In this document: one piece after another, positions 1 to 5,771 of the stretch
How the letters are laid out: the number at the start of each line of letters is the position of its first letter
Position numbering within the stretch: the first letter of the stretch is position 1
From: Fusobacteriaceae bacterium UBA2433
Lineage (GTDB): Bacteria; Fusobacteriota; Fusobacteriia; Fusobacteriales; Fusobacteriaceae
Assembly (NCBI GenBank): GCA_002342785.1
Contig: DDQV01000103.1
Location: forward strand, 1 to 7,456
Direction of reading: 5' to 3'
Length of the DNA: 7,456 nucleotides
Program-made: the position numbers and the translations under genes
Notes under the pieces: generated by a model
Databases searched by the model: none
Told to the model about the DNA's origin: nothing
The model's input: the letters and a program-made list of their open reading frames with translations, nothing else

Positions 1-21
1 TAAAATTTGTAATTCTTTCAT
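1..21 (-). CDS. Start of an unidentified gene, cut by the window edge
   Basis: Seven codons are visible, reading MKELQIL, and the rest lies outside the window. The start is supported by a GGAGGA ribosome binding site at 28-33, six bases upstream of the ATG. It lies 27 bases after the ilvN stop on the same strand with no terminator between, so it is very likely the next gene of the ilv operon. The N-terminus is compatible with an isopropylmalate or citramalate synthase type protein (such enzymes often begin M-K-x-I-x-I-F-D-T-T-L-R-D-G), but seven residues cannot establish this, and no symbol is assigned. Confidence 0.6.
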
Positions 22-48
22 TATGAGTCCTCCGAATTTGATTTTTAT

Positions 49-534
49 TTATTGTTTTTCTCCTCTATGCATGGCAGTTATTCCTGTTCTTGAAATTTCT
101 AAAACTTCAAATTTTTGGGTTAATTTTAAAAAACCATCTATCTTATCTAGGTCTCCAATCAACTCTATGATCAAAGATTCGTTGGAGATATCAATTATTT
201 TTCCTTTAAATATCTTAGCAACTTCAATCAGTTCAGTACGGGTCTTAACATCAGTTTTTATTTTTATCAAAATAAGTTCCCTCTTAATAGTTTTTGTTTT
301 GTCAAAGATTTGTACTTCGACTACATCTACAAGTTTTGCAACTTGTTTTTTTATCTGTTCTATAATTTTTTTATTTCCAATAACAGAGATAGTCATCCTA
401 AAAAATCCATCTCTTTCACTTACACCAGAAGTAATTCCATTTATATTAAAACCTCTTTTTGAAAACAATCCAGAAATTTTAGATAGTACTCCTGGAATAT
501 CTTTCATAATAACTAAAACTTGATATTCTCTCAT
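49..534 (-). CDS. ilvN: Acetohydroxyacid (acetolactate) synthase, small regulatory subunit
   Basis: Regulatory subunit of acetohydroxyacid synthase. It binds the catalytic IlvB subunit, raises its activity and in this family confers feedback inhibition by valine or related amino acids. The 161 residues match a full-length small subunit. An N-terminal ACT domain occupies about residues 1-78, with the family signature DIPGVLSKISGLFSKRGFNI at 12-31. This is followed by the C-terminal domain that begins near the RELILIKI segment (about 85-92). The ATG overlaps the TGA of ilvB in an ATGA junction (531-534), which implies translational coupling and suits a fixed subunit ratio. An AAGGAGGA ribosome binding site (538-545) lies inside the 3' end of ilvB. 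Which amino acid inhibits it cannot be read from the sequence. It could also be called ilvH, since single-isozyme organisms use either name. Confidence 0.95.
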   Translation of the reverse strand: MREYQVLVIMKDIPGVLSKISGLFSKRGFNINGITSGVSERDGFFRMTISVIGNKKIIEQIKKQVAKLVDVVEVQIFDKTKTIKRELILIKIKTDVKTRTELIEVAKIFKGKIIDISNESLIIELIGDLDKIDGFLKLTQKFEVLEISRTGITAMHRGEKQ

Positions 535-2240
535 CTATCCTCCTTCGATAAAATCATCTCATCTACAGATTTTCCAGATGGAATCATAGGAAAAATATTT
601 TCTTCCTTTGTAACAACAGCATCTATTAATACTGGTCTATCAGTTTTAAATGTTTTTATTAATAGTTCGTCAAGAAGATATAAATTTTCTACTCTATAAG
701 AATCAATTCTATAAGCTTTTCCTAAAGCTACAAAATCAGGATTTATCTCTAAGTCAACAAATGAATATCTTTTATTATTAAACATATCTTGCCATTGTCT
801 AACCATTCCAAGAAATGAATTATCTACAATAACAATCTTAATATTTAAATTATATTGTGAGATAGTCATAAGTTCTTGAGAATTCATTTGAAATCCTCCA
901 TCTCCTACAATAGCAATAACATCTCTATCAGGATTAGCTAGTTTAGCTCCTATAGCAGCAGGAAGACCAAATCCCATGGTTCCCGCTCCACCAGAAGTTA
1001 CAATACTATTATTTTTATTAAATTCATAATATTGTGCTACCCACATTTGATGTTGTCCAACATCTGTACAAATAATTGCGTCGCCTTTAGTAACCTCACT
1101 TATTTTAGAAATTAAGTGTTGGGGATTGATCTCATCTTTAGAAAAATCTTTTGAAAGGGAAAAATTTTTCTTTAATTCTAAAATTCTATCCATCCATTTA
1201 GAATGATTTTTTTCATAGTTAGTTTCTAAAAGTTTCTCTAAGATACAATTTAAATCTCCAACAATATCTAGGTCTACTTCCTTTACTTTATTTATTTCAG
1301 CTTCATCTATATCTATATGTATAATTTTTGCATTCTTACAAAACTTTTTAACATGTCCAGTTACCCTATCATCAAATCTCATTCCTAAAGCAATTATTAA
1401 ATCCGCTTCATCTATTGCATAATTAGCATAAGCAGTACCGTGCATCCCTAACATATGGAGATTATGAATATCATTATGAGGTAGGTTTCCTAATCCTAAG
1501 AGTGTAGAAGCCATTGGAATATCAAATTTTTTAATAACTTTTTTTAATACTTCTTGAGCTTTTGATTTAACTATACCGTTTCCAGAAATAATAATAGGTC
1601 TCTTACTATCTTTGATAAGGTCTATCATAAGATCTATAGATTTATTTTTTGGCGGACAATATAGGTGTTGATATGTAGAAGTTGGATTATTTTCAGAATT
1701 ATAGAGTTGCTCAAATTTTTCATAAGAGATCTCTTCCAACTGAATATTTTTAGGAATATCAACAAGAACAGGTCCAGGTCTACCTATATTTGTAAGATAG
1801 ATAGCTTCTTTTAAGATTCGTGGAAGATCTTCAATAGTTCTCACAAGATAGTTGTGTTTAGTTATAGGAAGTGAAATTCCTGTAATATCAGATTCTTGAA
1901 AAGCGTCGCTACCTAAACTTGTACTAGGAACTTGTCCAGTAATAATAAGTAGAGGTGTTGAATCCATATGAGCTGTCATTATTCCAGTGACTGTATTGGT
2001 AGCACCTGGTCCTGAAGTAGCAATTGAAACTCCTGTTTTTCCACTTATTCTAGCGTACCCGTCTGCTGCATGGGTAGCGCCTTGTTCATGTCTTGTAAAA
2101 ATATGTTTAATCTTATCTTTATAGTCATAGAGAGCATCGTAAAGAGGTATTACTGCTCCGCCAGGATAACCGAAGACTGTATTTAAATCATTTCTACATA
2201 AAATTTCTAAAATGATTCTAGCTCCATTAATATTTTTCAT
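531..2240 (-). CDS. ilvB: Acetohydroxyacid (acetolactate) synthase, large catalytic subunit
   Basis: Thiamine-diphosphate enzyme of the cytoplasm. It condenses two pyruvates to 2-acetolactate (Val/Leu branch), or pyruvate with 2-oxobutyrate to 2-aceto-2-hydroxybutyrate (Ile branch). The 569 residues are normal family length. The N-terminal pyrimidine-binding domain carries FGYPGGAVIPLYDAL (23-37) and the catalytic glutamate E52 in RHEQGATHAADGYAR. The central FAD-type domain follows, with LGMRFDDRVTG (285-295). The C-terminal domain has the ThDP/Mg motif starting GDGGFQMN (446-453) and ending at N474, then MVRQWQ (479-484), the site equivalent to the herbicide-contact tryptophan of plant enzymes. 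This combination separates it from catabolic AlsS and from other ThDP enzymes, as does the adjacent small subunit gene. An AAGGGAG ribosome binding site (2248-2254) lies seven bases before the ATG. The gene begins 31 bases after ilvD, and its stop overlaps the ilvN start. Confidence 0.97.
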   Translation of the reverse strand: MKNINGARIILEILCRNDLNTVFGYPGGAVIPLYDALYDYKDKIKHIFTRHEQGATHAADGYARISGKTGVSIATSGPGATNTVTGIMTAHMDSTPLLIITGQVPSTSLGSDAFQESDITGISLPITKHNYLVRTIEDLPRILKEAIYLTNIGRPGPVLVDIPKNIQLEEISYEKFEQLYNSENNPTSTYQHLYCPPKNKSIDLMIDLIKDSKRPIIISGNGIVKSKAQEVLKKVIKKFDIPMASTLLGLGNLPHNDIHNLHMLGMHGTAYANYAIDEADLIIALGMRFDDRVTGHVKKFCKNAKIIHIDIDEAEINKVKEVDLDIVGDLNCILEKLLETNYEKNHSKWMDRILELKKNFSLSKDFSKDEINPQHLISKISEVTKGDAIICTDVGQHQMWVAQYYEFNKNNSIVTSGGAGTMGFGLPAAIGAKLANPDRDVIAIVGDGGFQMNSQELMTISQYNLNIKIVIVDNSFLGMVRQWQDMFNNKRYSFVDLEINPDFVALGKAYRIDSYRVENLYLLDELLIKTFKTDRPVLIDAVVTKEENIFPMIPSGKSVDEMILSKEDR

Positions 2241-2271
2241 TAAAATACTCCCTTCTTAATAATATTTCTTA

Positions 2272-3936
2272 TTAATAATTTTTTAATAGTATAGCTCCCT
2301 TACTAGCTGAGCTAACAATTTTTTGATATCTTCTAAGATAACTACTCTCAACTTTTTTTATTAGAGGTTTAAAGTTAACTTTTCTTTTTTCTAACTCACT
2401 GTCACTGACTTTTAAAATTATAGATCTCTCAGGAATATTTATTTCTATGATATCTCCTTCTTTTACAAGACCAATAAGCCCACCTTCTGCTGCTTCAGGT
2501 GATATATGACCAATTGCTGCTCCACGACTAGCTCCTGAAAATCTTCCATCTGTAATAAGAGCACAATGTTTATCTAGTCCCATACCTGCAAGTGTTGCAG
2601 TAGGAGCTAACATCTCTCTCATTCCGGGTCCACCTTTTGGTCCTTCATATCTGATAACTATTACATCACCTTTTTTAATATTTCCACCTAAGATAGCTTT
2701 TACAGATTCCTCTTCATTATCAAAAACTCTAGCAACTCCAGAATGAATTTGCATAGTTTCATCTACAGCTCCAGCTTTTACAATGGCACCATCTAATGCT
2801 AAATTTCCATAGAGAGTAGCTAATCCACCATTTTTGTAGTAGGCGTTATCAAAATCTCTAATGATCTCTTTATCTAATACTTTACTAGAACGAGCAACTT
2901 CTAATTGAGTTTTTAACATTACAGTTGGAGTTTCTTTTAAACAATTATTTTTATCTAAAACATTCATAACTCCTGATACTCCACCAGCCATGTGTAGATC
3001 TTCTATAAAATATTTTCCTGAAGGAGATAGTTTACATATTTGTAAAACTTTTTTTGAAACATTATCAAATTCTTTTAAAGTTAGTTCTATTCCACAATCA
3101 TTTGCAATAGCAGGAAGATGTAAACTTGAATTTGTAGATCCACCTAATGCCATATCAACAGCAATAGCATTGTAAAAAGCATCTTTTGTCATAATATCTC
3201 TTGGTCTTAAATTTGCTTCTAACAATTTTAAAACTTGCATTCCTGCAGTTTTAGCTAATCTAATTCTTTCTGAAAAAACAGCTGGAATAGTTCCATTACC
3301 AGATAGTGCCATACCTAAAGCTTCAGTAAGACAGTTCATAGTATTAGCAGTATACATACCAGAACAAGATCCACATGTTGGGCAAGCAGCATTTTCAGCT
3401 TGGTTTAATTCCTCACAAGTCATTGTTCCATTTTCATATTCACCTACATATTCAAAAACATTACTTAAACCAATTTTTTTGTCTTTAAATATACCTGCTA
3501 ACATAGGTCCTCCACTTATAAAAATAGATGGAATATTTAATCTTCCAGCTGCCATAAGCATTCCAGGAACTACTTTATCGCAGTTTGGAATAAATATCAT
3601 AGCGTCAAAGGGCATTGCCATTGCACTAGTCTCTGCAGAATCAGCTATAATTTCCCTACTAGGAAGGGAAAAACTCATTCCTTTGTGATTCATAGCTAAA
3701 CCATCACAAACAGCAATGGTATTAAATTCTAGAGGAACTCCACCAGCTAATCTAACACCAGTTTTAACTGATTCAACTATTTTATCTAAATGGGTATGTC
3801 CTGGAACTATTTCATTAAAAGAACTTGCAATTCCAATGATAGGTCTTTTAATTTCTTCATCTATAAGTCCTAAGGCTTTTAATAGAGATCTATGGGGAGA
3901 TCTTTGACTCCCTTTTTTTAATTCATCACTTCTCAT
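2272..3936 (-). CDS. ilvD: Dihydroxyacid dehydratase
   Basis: Iron-sulfur enzyme that dehydrates 2,3-dihydroxy-isovalerate and 2,3-dihydroxy-3-methylvalerate to the keto acids that IlvE then aminates. The 554 residues are full length for the IlvD/Edd family. Visible hallmarks are NEIVPGHTHLDKI (41-53), FIPNCDKVVPGM (115-126) with C119 and the Mg-ligand region D120-K121, CPTCGSCSGMYTANTMN (185-201), and the C-terminal GRFSGASRGAAIGHISPEAAEGG block, whose GRFSG serine is the catalytic base in the family. The position held by a cluster cysteine in plant-type [2Fe-2S] enzymes is occupied here by PGHTH. A cysteine appears instead in AVCDGLAMNH (C77), so cluster type should not be assumed. The absence of sugar-acid dehydratase context and the presence of ilvE and ilvB on either side favour IlvD over Edd-like homologues. 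The AGGAG ribosome binding site (3944-3948) lies seven bases before the ATG. The gene starts 34 bases after ilvE. Confidence 0.97.
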   Translation of the reverse strand: MRSDELKKGSQRSPHRSLLKALGLIDEEIKRPIIGIASSFNEIVPGHTHLDKIVESVKTGVRLAGGVPLEFNTIAVCDGLAMNHKGMSFSLPSREIIADSAETSAMAMPFDAMIFIPNCDKVVPGMLMAAGRLNIPSIFISGGPMLAGIFKDKKIGLSNVFEYVGEYENGTMTCEELNQAENAACPTCGSCSGMYTANTMNCLTEALGMALSGNGTIPAVFSERIRLAKTAGMQVLKLLEANLRPRDIMTKDAFYNAIAVDMALGGSTNSSLHLPAIANDCGIELTLKEFDNVSKKVLQICKLSPSGKYFIEDLHMAGGVSGVMNVLDKNNCLKETPTVMLKTQLEVARSSKVLDKEIIRDFDNAYYKNGGLATLYGNLALDGAIVKAGAVDETMQIHSGVARVFDNEEESVKAILGGNIKKGDVIVIRYEGPKGGPGMREMLAPTATLAGMGLDKHCALITDGRFSGASRGAAIGHISPEAAEGGLIGLVKEGDIIEINIPERSIILKVSDSELEKRKVNFKPLIKKVESSYLRRYQKIVSSASKGAILLKNY

Positions 3937-3970
3937 AATTCATCTCCTACTTTTAAATTTTATTAAATAT

Positions 3971-4888
3971 TTATTTTATATAAGTTAACCAAGAGTTATA
4001 TTTAGGAGTCTTACCTTCAGTCATCTTAAAGAAGGCTTTTTGTATCTCCTCTGTAATAGGACCTCTTTGTCCACTTCCTACTTTTATCCTATCAACACTT
4101 GCTATTGGTGTAATTTCAGCAGCAGTTCCAGAGAAAAATAATTCATCAGCTGTATATAAAGATTCTCTAGAAATTGTTTGTTCAATAACTTCATATCCTA
4201 GATCACGGGCAATTGTAATTACGGAATCACGTGTTATACCAATAAGAGCTGAAGATCCTGCTTGGGGAGAATAGATCTTTCCATTGGAAATTAGAAATAA
4301 ATTTTCTCCACTTCCTTCACTTACATTTCCAGTATAATCTAAAGCTATACCCTCATCATATCCATTTTCTAATGCTTCCATCTTAATAAGCTGAGAACTC
4401 ATATAGTTTCCACCAGCTTTAGCAGCTGTAGGCATTGTATTTGGTGCTAATCTACTCCAAGATGAAACACATACATCTACTCCTTTTAAAAGAGCTTCTG
4501 GTCCTAAATATGCTCCCCATTCCCAGGTAGCAACCAATGTTTCTATAGGACAACTAGATGGATCTACTCCTAAGCTTTCATACCCTCTGTATACCAAAGG
4601 TCTAATATAAGCAGTTTCTATACCATTGATCTTGATTGTATCGAATATAGCTTTTTTCATTTCTTCTTTAGAATATGGAATTTCTGTTCTATATATTTTA
4701 CAAGAGTTATATAATCTGTCGATATGTTCATCTAACCTAAAGATAGCAGTTCCTTCATCAGTTTTATAAGCTCTTATACCTTCAAAAAATCCACTTCCAT
4801 AATGTAATACATGGGATAAAACGTGAATATTAGCGTCATCATGGTCAACCATCTTACCATTCATCCATATTTTTTTAGTATCTATCAT
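3971..4888 (-). CDS. ilvE: Branched-chain amino acid aminotransferase
   Basis: PLP-dependent fold-type IV aminotransferase. It transfers an amino group between glutamate and the keto acids of Leu, Ile and Val, the last step of the pathway. The product is 305 residues, the usual size for the bacterial family. Counting from the chosen start, the N-terminus IWMNGKMV (7-14) matches the family. The PLP lysine is K157 in PTAAKAGGNYMSS, followed by GYDEGIALD (176-184) and SEGSGENLF (190-198), which carries the phosphate and substrate-contact residues. GYESLGVDP (102-110) and the GTAAEITP cofactor loop near the C-terminus are also present. D-amino acid transaminase and aminodeoxychorismate lyase relatives are less likely, given these motifs and the ilvD/ilvB neighbours. 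An in-frame ATG seven codons upstream (4909) is rejected as start because the ideal AGGAGG (4896-4901) lies between the two ATGs, seven bases before the chosen one. It is the first structural gene behind the attenuator. Confidence 0.95.
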   Translation of the reverse strand: MIDTKKIWMNGKMVDHDDANIHVLSHVLHYGSGFFEGIRAYKTDEGTAIFRLDEHIDRLYNSCKIYRTEIPYSKEEMKKAIFDTIKINGIETAYIRPLVYRGYESLGVDPSSCPIETLVATWEWGAYLGPEALLKGVDVCVSSWSRLAPNTMPTAAKAGGNYMSSQLIKMEALENGYDEGIALDYTGNVSEGSGENLFLISNGKIYSPQAGSSALIGITRDSVITIARDLGYEVIEQTISRESLYTADELFFSGTAAEITPIASVDRIKVGSGQRGPITEEIQKAFFKMTEGKTPKYNSWLTYIK

Positions 4889-4895
4889 ATCTATA

Positions 4896-4901
4896 CCTCC
4901 T
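4896..4901 (-). promoter_or_regulatory. Ribosome binding site that fixes the ilvE start
   Basis: A perfect AGGAGG seven bases upstream of the ATG at 4888. It would lie inside the coding sequence if the upstream ATG at 4909 were used. That upstream ATG follows an A/U-rich terminator tail and has no ribosome binding site of its own. Confidence 0.9.
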
Positions 4902-4918
4902 AAAATCATTATTTTTTT

Positions 4919-4955
4919 ATAAAAAAAGAAGCAACTAATAACCTTAGTTGCTTCT
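4919..4955 (-). terminator. Intrinsic terminator acting as the ilv attenuator
   Basis: On the minus strand, AGAAGCAACTAA (4955-4944) pairs perfectly over 12 bp with TTAGTTGCTTCT (4938-4927) around a five-base loop. A run of seven U residues follows immediately. This is a textbook Rho-independent terminator. It sits between the leader peptide stop (4997) and the ilvE ribosome binding site (4901), so when it forms it must cut transcription before any structural gene. It has no U-run on the plus strand and is therefore not a plus-strand terminator. Its 5' arm is also complementary to a segment inside the leader peptide gene (5050-5039), as expected for a switchable attenuator. Confidence 0.92.
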
Positions 4956-5050
4956 ATAACTACATTTTCATAACTAATTGATTCTAATAAAAATTATCAC
5001 TTTAGAAAAAAATTAGTGGAATTCGCACTATAAAGGTCACAACTAAGATT
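4940..5050 (-). promoter_or_regulatory. Predicted antiterminator pairing of the ilv attenuator
   Basis: The RNA segment AAUCUUAGUUGU (5050-5039, codons 26-29 of the leader peptide) can pair with GCAACUAAGGUU (4951-4940). This makes 12 bp, ten of them Watson-Crick and two G-U, with an uninterrupted CUUAGUUG:CAACUAAG core. The downstream strand overlaps the 5' arm and loop of the terminator, so the two structures exclude each other. The upstream strand begins just after the Ile/Leu codon run, where a ribosome stalled for lack of charged tRNA-Ile or tRNA-Leu would leave it free to pair. A second copy of UUAGUU at 4977-4972 offers a weaker alternative partner. The pairing is read by eye and not from a folding calculation. 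Confidence 0.75.
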
Positions 5051-5125
5051 GTTGATTATGTTTATAATTATTAGAATCAGTATTAGTATGAGTATGACAC
5101 TATAAGCATTAATTGATAATCTCAT
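4997..5125 (-). CDS. ilv operon leader peptide (Ile/Leu-rich attenuation peptide)
   Basis: A 42-codon open frame with its own strong ribosome binding site, AGGAGGT (5131-5137), five bases before the ATG. Residues 10-24 read VILILILILIIINII: ten Ile codons occur in the peptide, nine of them within codons 11-24, interleaved with four Leu codons and preceded by one Val codon. In the Ile run AUA dominates (six of ten), and the Leu codons there are CUC, CUA, CUG and CUA instead of the UUA favoured in an AT-rich genome, so these are probably slow or scarce-tRNA codons. The remaining tail, NNLSCDLYSANSTNFFLK, is polar. The peptide is probably not a functional protein. Its translation would sense charged Ile/Leu (and Val) tRNA and set the fate of the terminator at 4955-4919. 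Functionally it resembles ilvL/ivbL of enterobacteria, but no sequence homology is claimed. Confidence 0.9.
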   Translation of the reverse strand: MRLSINAYSVILILILILIIINIINNLSCDLYSANSTNFFLK

Positions 5126-5158
5126 GATTGACCTCCTTTTGTGTTTTTTATTGATACA

Positions 5159-5187
5159 ACAATAACATTTTTATACAAGCATGTCAA
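5159..5187 (-). promoter_or_regulatory. Probable sigma-70-type promoter of the ilv operon
   Basis: A perfect -35 TTGACA (5187-5182), a 17-base spacer and a -10 TATTGT (5164-5159). The -10 matches four of six consensus bases but is preceded by TG plus one base, the extended -10 form. Long A/T tracts just upstream (about 5188-5240) could act as an UP element. Transcription would start near 5152, giving an untranslated stretch of roughly 25 bases before the leader peptide ATG and about 265 bases before ilvE. Confidence 0.72.
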
Positions 5188-5339
5188 AAATTTTTTAATT
5201 TTTTTTATATTTTTTAATTTTTATTTAATTTATTTTAGAAAAAAATCCGATTTTAATAGGAAAAAATAGGGATATTAAATATGTGTGTATTTGAAAAAAT
5301 TATGATATTATTATTGTATAAAAAAATACGGAGGAGAAG
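5188..5339. other. Divergent intergenic region, very A/T-rich
   Basis: This stretch separates the ilv promoter from the plus-strand gene at 5340. About 5186-5240 consists almost wholly of A and T tracts, typical of curved DNA or UP elements. A small inverted repeat, AAAATC-C-GATTTT (5242-5254), lies in the middle and could be an operator, though 6-bp arms in such composition are weak evidence. A promoter for the plus-strand operon must lie here, but only imperfect candidates are visible: a TTGAAA at 5291-5296, and TATAAA at 5317-5322 with a spacer of 20, which is too long for a confident call. I see no RNA gene or further coding frame in it. Confidence 0.4.
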
Positions 5340-5735
5340 ATGGGAAAAAATAAATATGAAAAAATAAGTGAAGAGTTGATAAAAATTTGGGATAAAAAGA
5401 GAGTGACTAATTTTTTAGAAAAAATAAAAGACGATTTTGAAAAGGATCAATTAGAGTGTCTTTCAAAGATGATTGTTTATATAGTTGAAAAGATACCTGA
5501 CATAGATGAAATTAAGTTAAAAGAAATATCTAATAATCTTGATATATTTCAAGGTCCATTGGAATTTTTGGAATATTTTTTTAAGATGACTCAACCAGAT
5601 CTAGTTGATAGTATCATGGAAAATTTAAGGGAGGACACAGAAGAGGCAATAGATCTTTTAGAATCTATGGAAGATCAAGGTATTATAGAATATTTAGTAG
5701 AATTTAAATCATTTTATGTTTGGTTTAAAAATTAA
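5340..5735 (+). CDS. Hypothetical acidic helical protein, upstream partner of ogt
   Basis: I do not recognise this 131-residue protein. It is rich in Glu, Asp, Lys, Ile and Leu, and reads as a run of amphipathic helices with few helix breakers (PDIDEI near 53-58, QGPLEF near 71-76, QPDLVD near 85-90). There is a single cysteine (near residue 40) and no signal peptide, membrane segment or metal-binding motif, so a small cytoplasmic protein is likely. The segment from about 86 to 110 (DLVDSIMENLREDTEEAIDLLE) could form a coiled coil or an interaction helix. The start is well supported by GGAGGAG (5330-5336), with five bases between its GGAGG core and the ATG. It ends in TAA, 36 bases before the ogt start, with no terminator between, so the two genes are probably co-transcribed. 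A link to DNA repair is only suggested by that arrangement. Confidence 0.8.
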   Translation: MGKNKYEKISEELIKIWDKKRVTNFLEKIKDDFEKDQLECLSKMIVYIVEKIPDIDEIKLKEISNNLDIFQGPLEFLEYFFKMTQPDLVDSIMENLREDTEEAIDLLESMEDQGIIEYLVEFKSFYVWFKN

Positions 5736-5771
5736 TAACTTATATTAAAAATAAAGTTTGGAGGTGGTACT

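Noticed and set aside
23..523. 166-residue plus-strand open frame opposite ilvN
   Set aside because: It lies wholly antisense to a clear ACT-domain gene, lacks a convincing ribosome binding site, and its hydrophobic composition is what the antisense of this AT-rich gene would give.
2990..3907. Short plus-strand open frames opposite ilvD
   Set aside because: They are antisense shadows of ilvD with no ribosome binding site and no recognisable protein features.
4889..4909. Upstream ATG for ilvE adding seven residues
   Set aside because: The extra residues include the translated ribosome binding site itself, no ribosome binding site precedes that ATG, and the family N-terminus fits the downstream start.
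4888..5160. T-box riboswitch upstream of ilvE
   Set aside because: No T-box consensus (UGGNACC-type) sequence or stem I-like architecture is visible; the leader peptide plus terminator explains the region.
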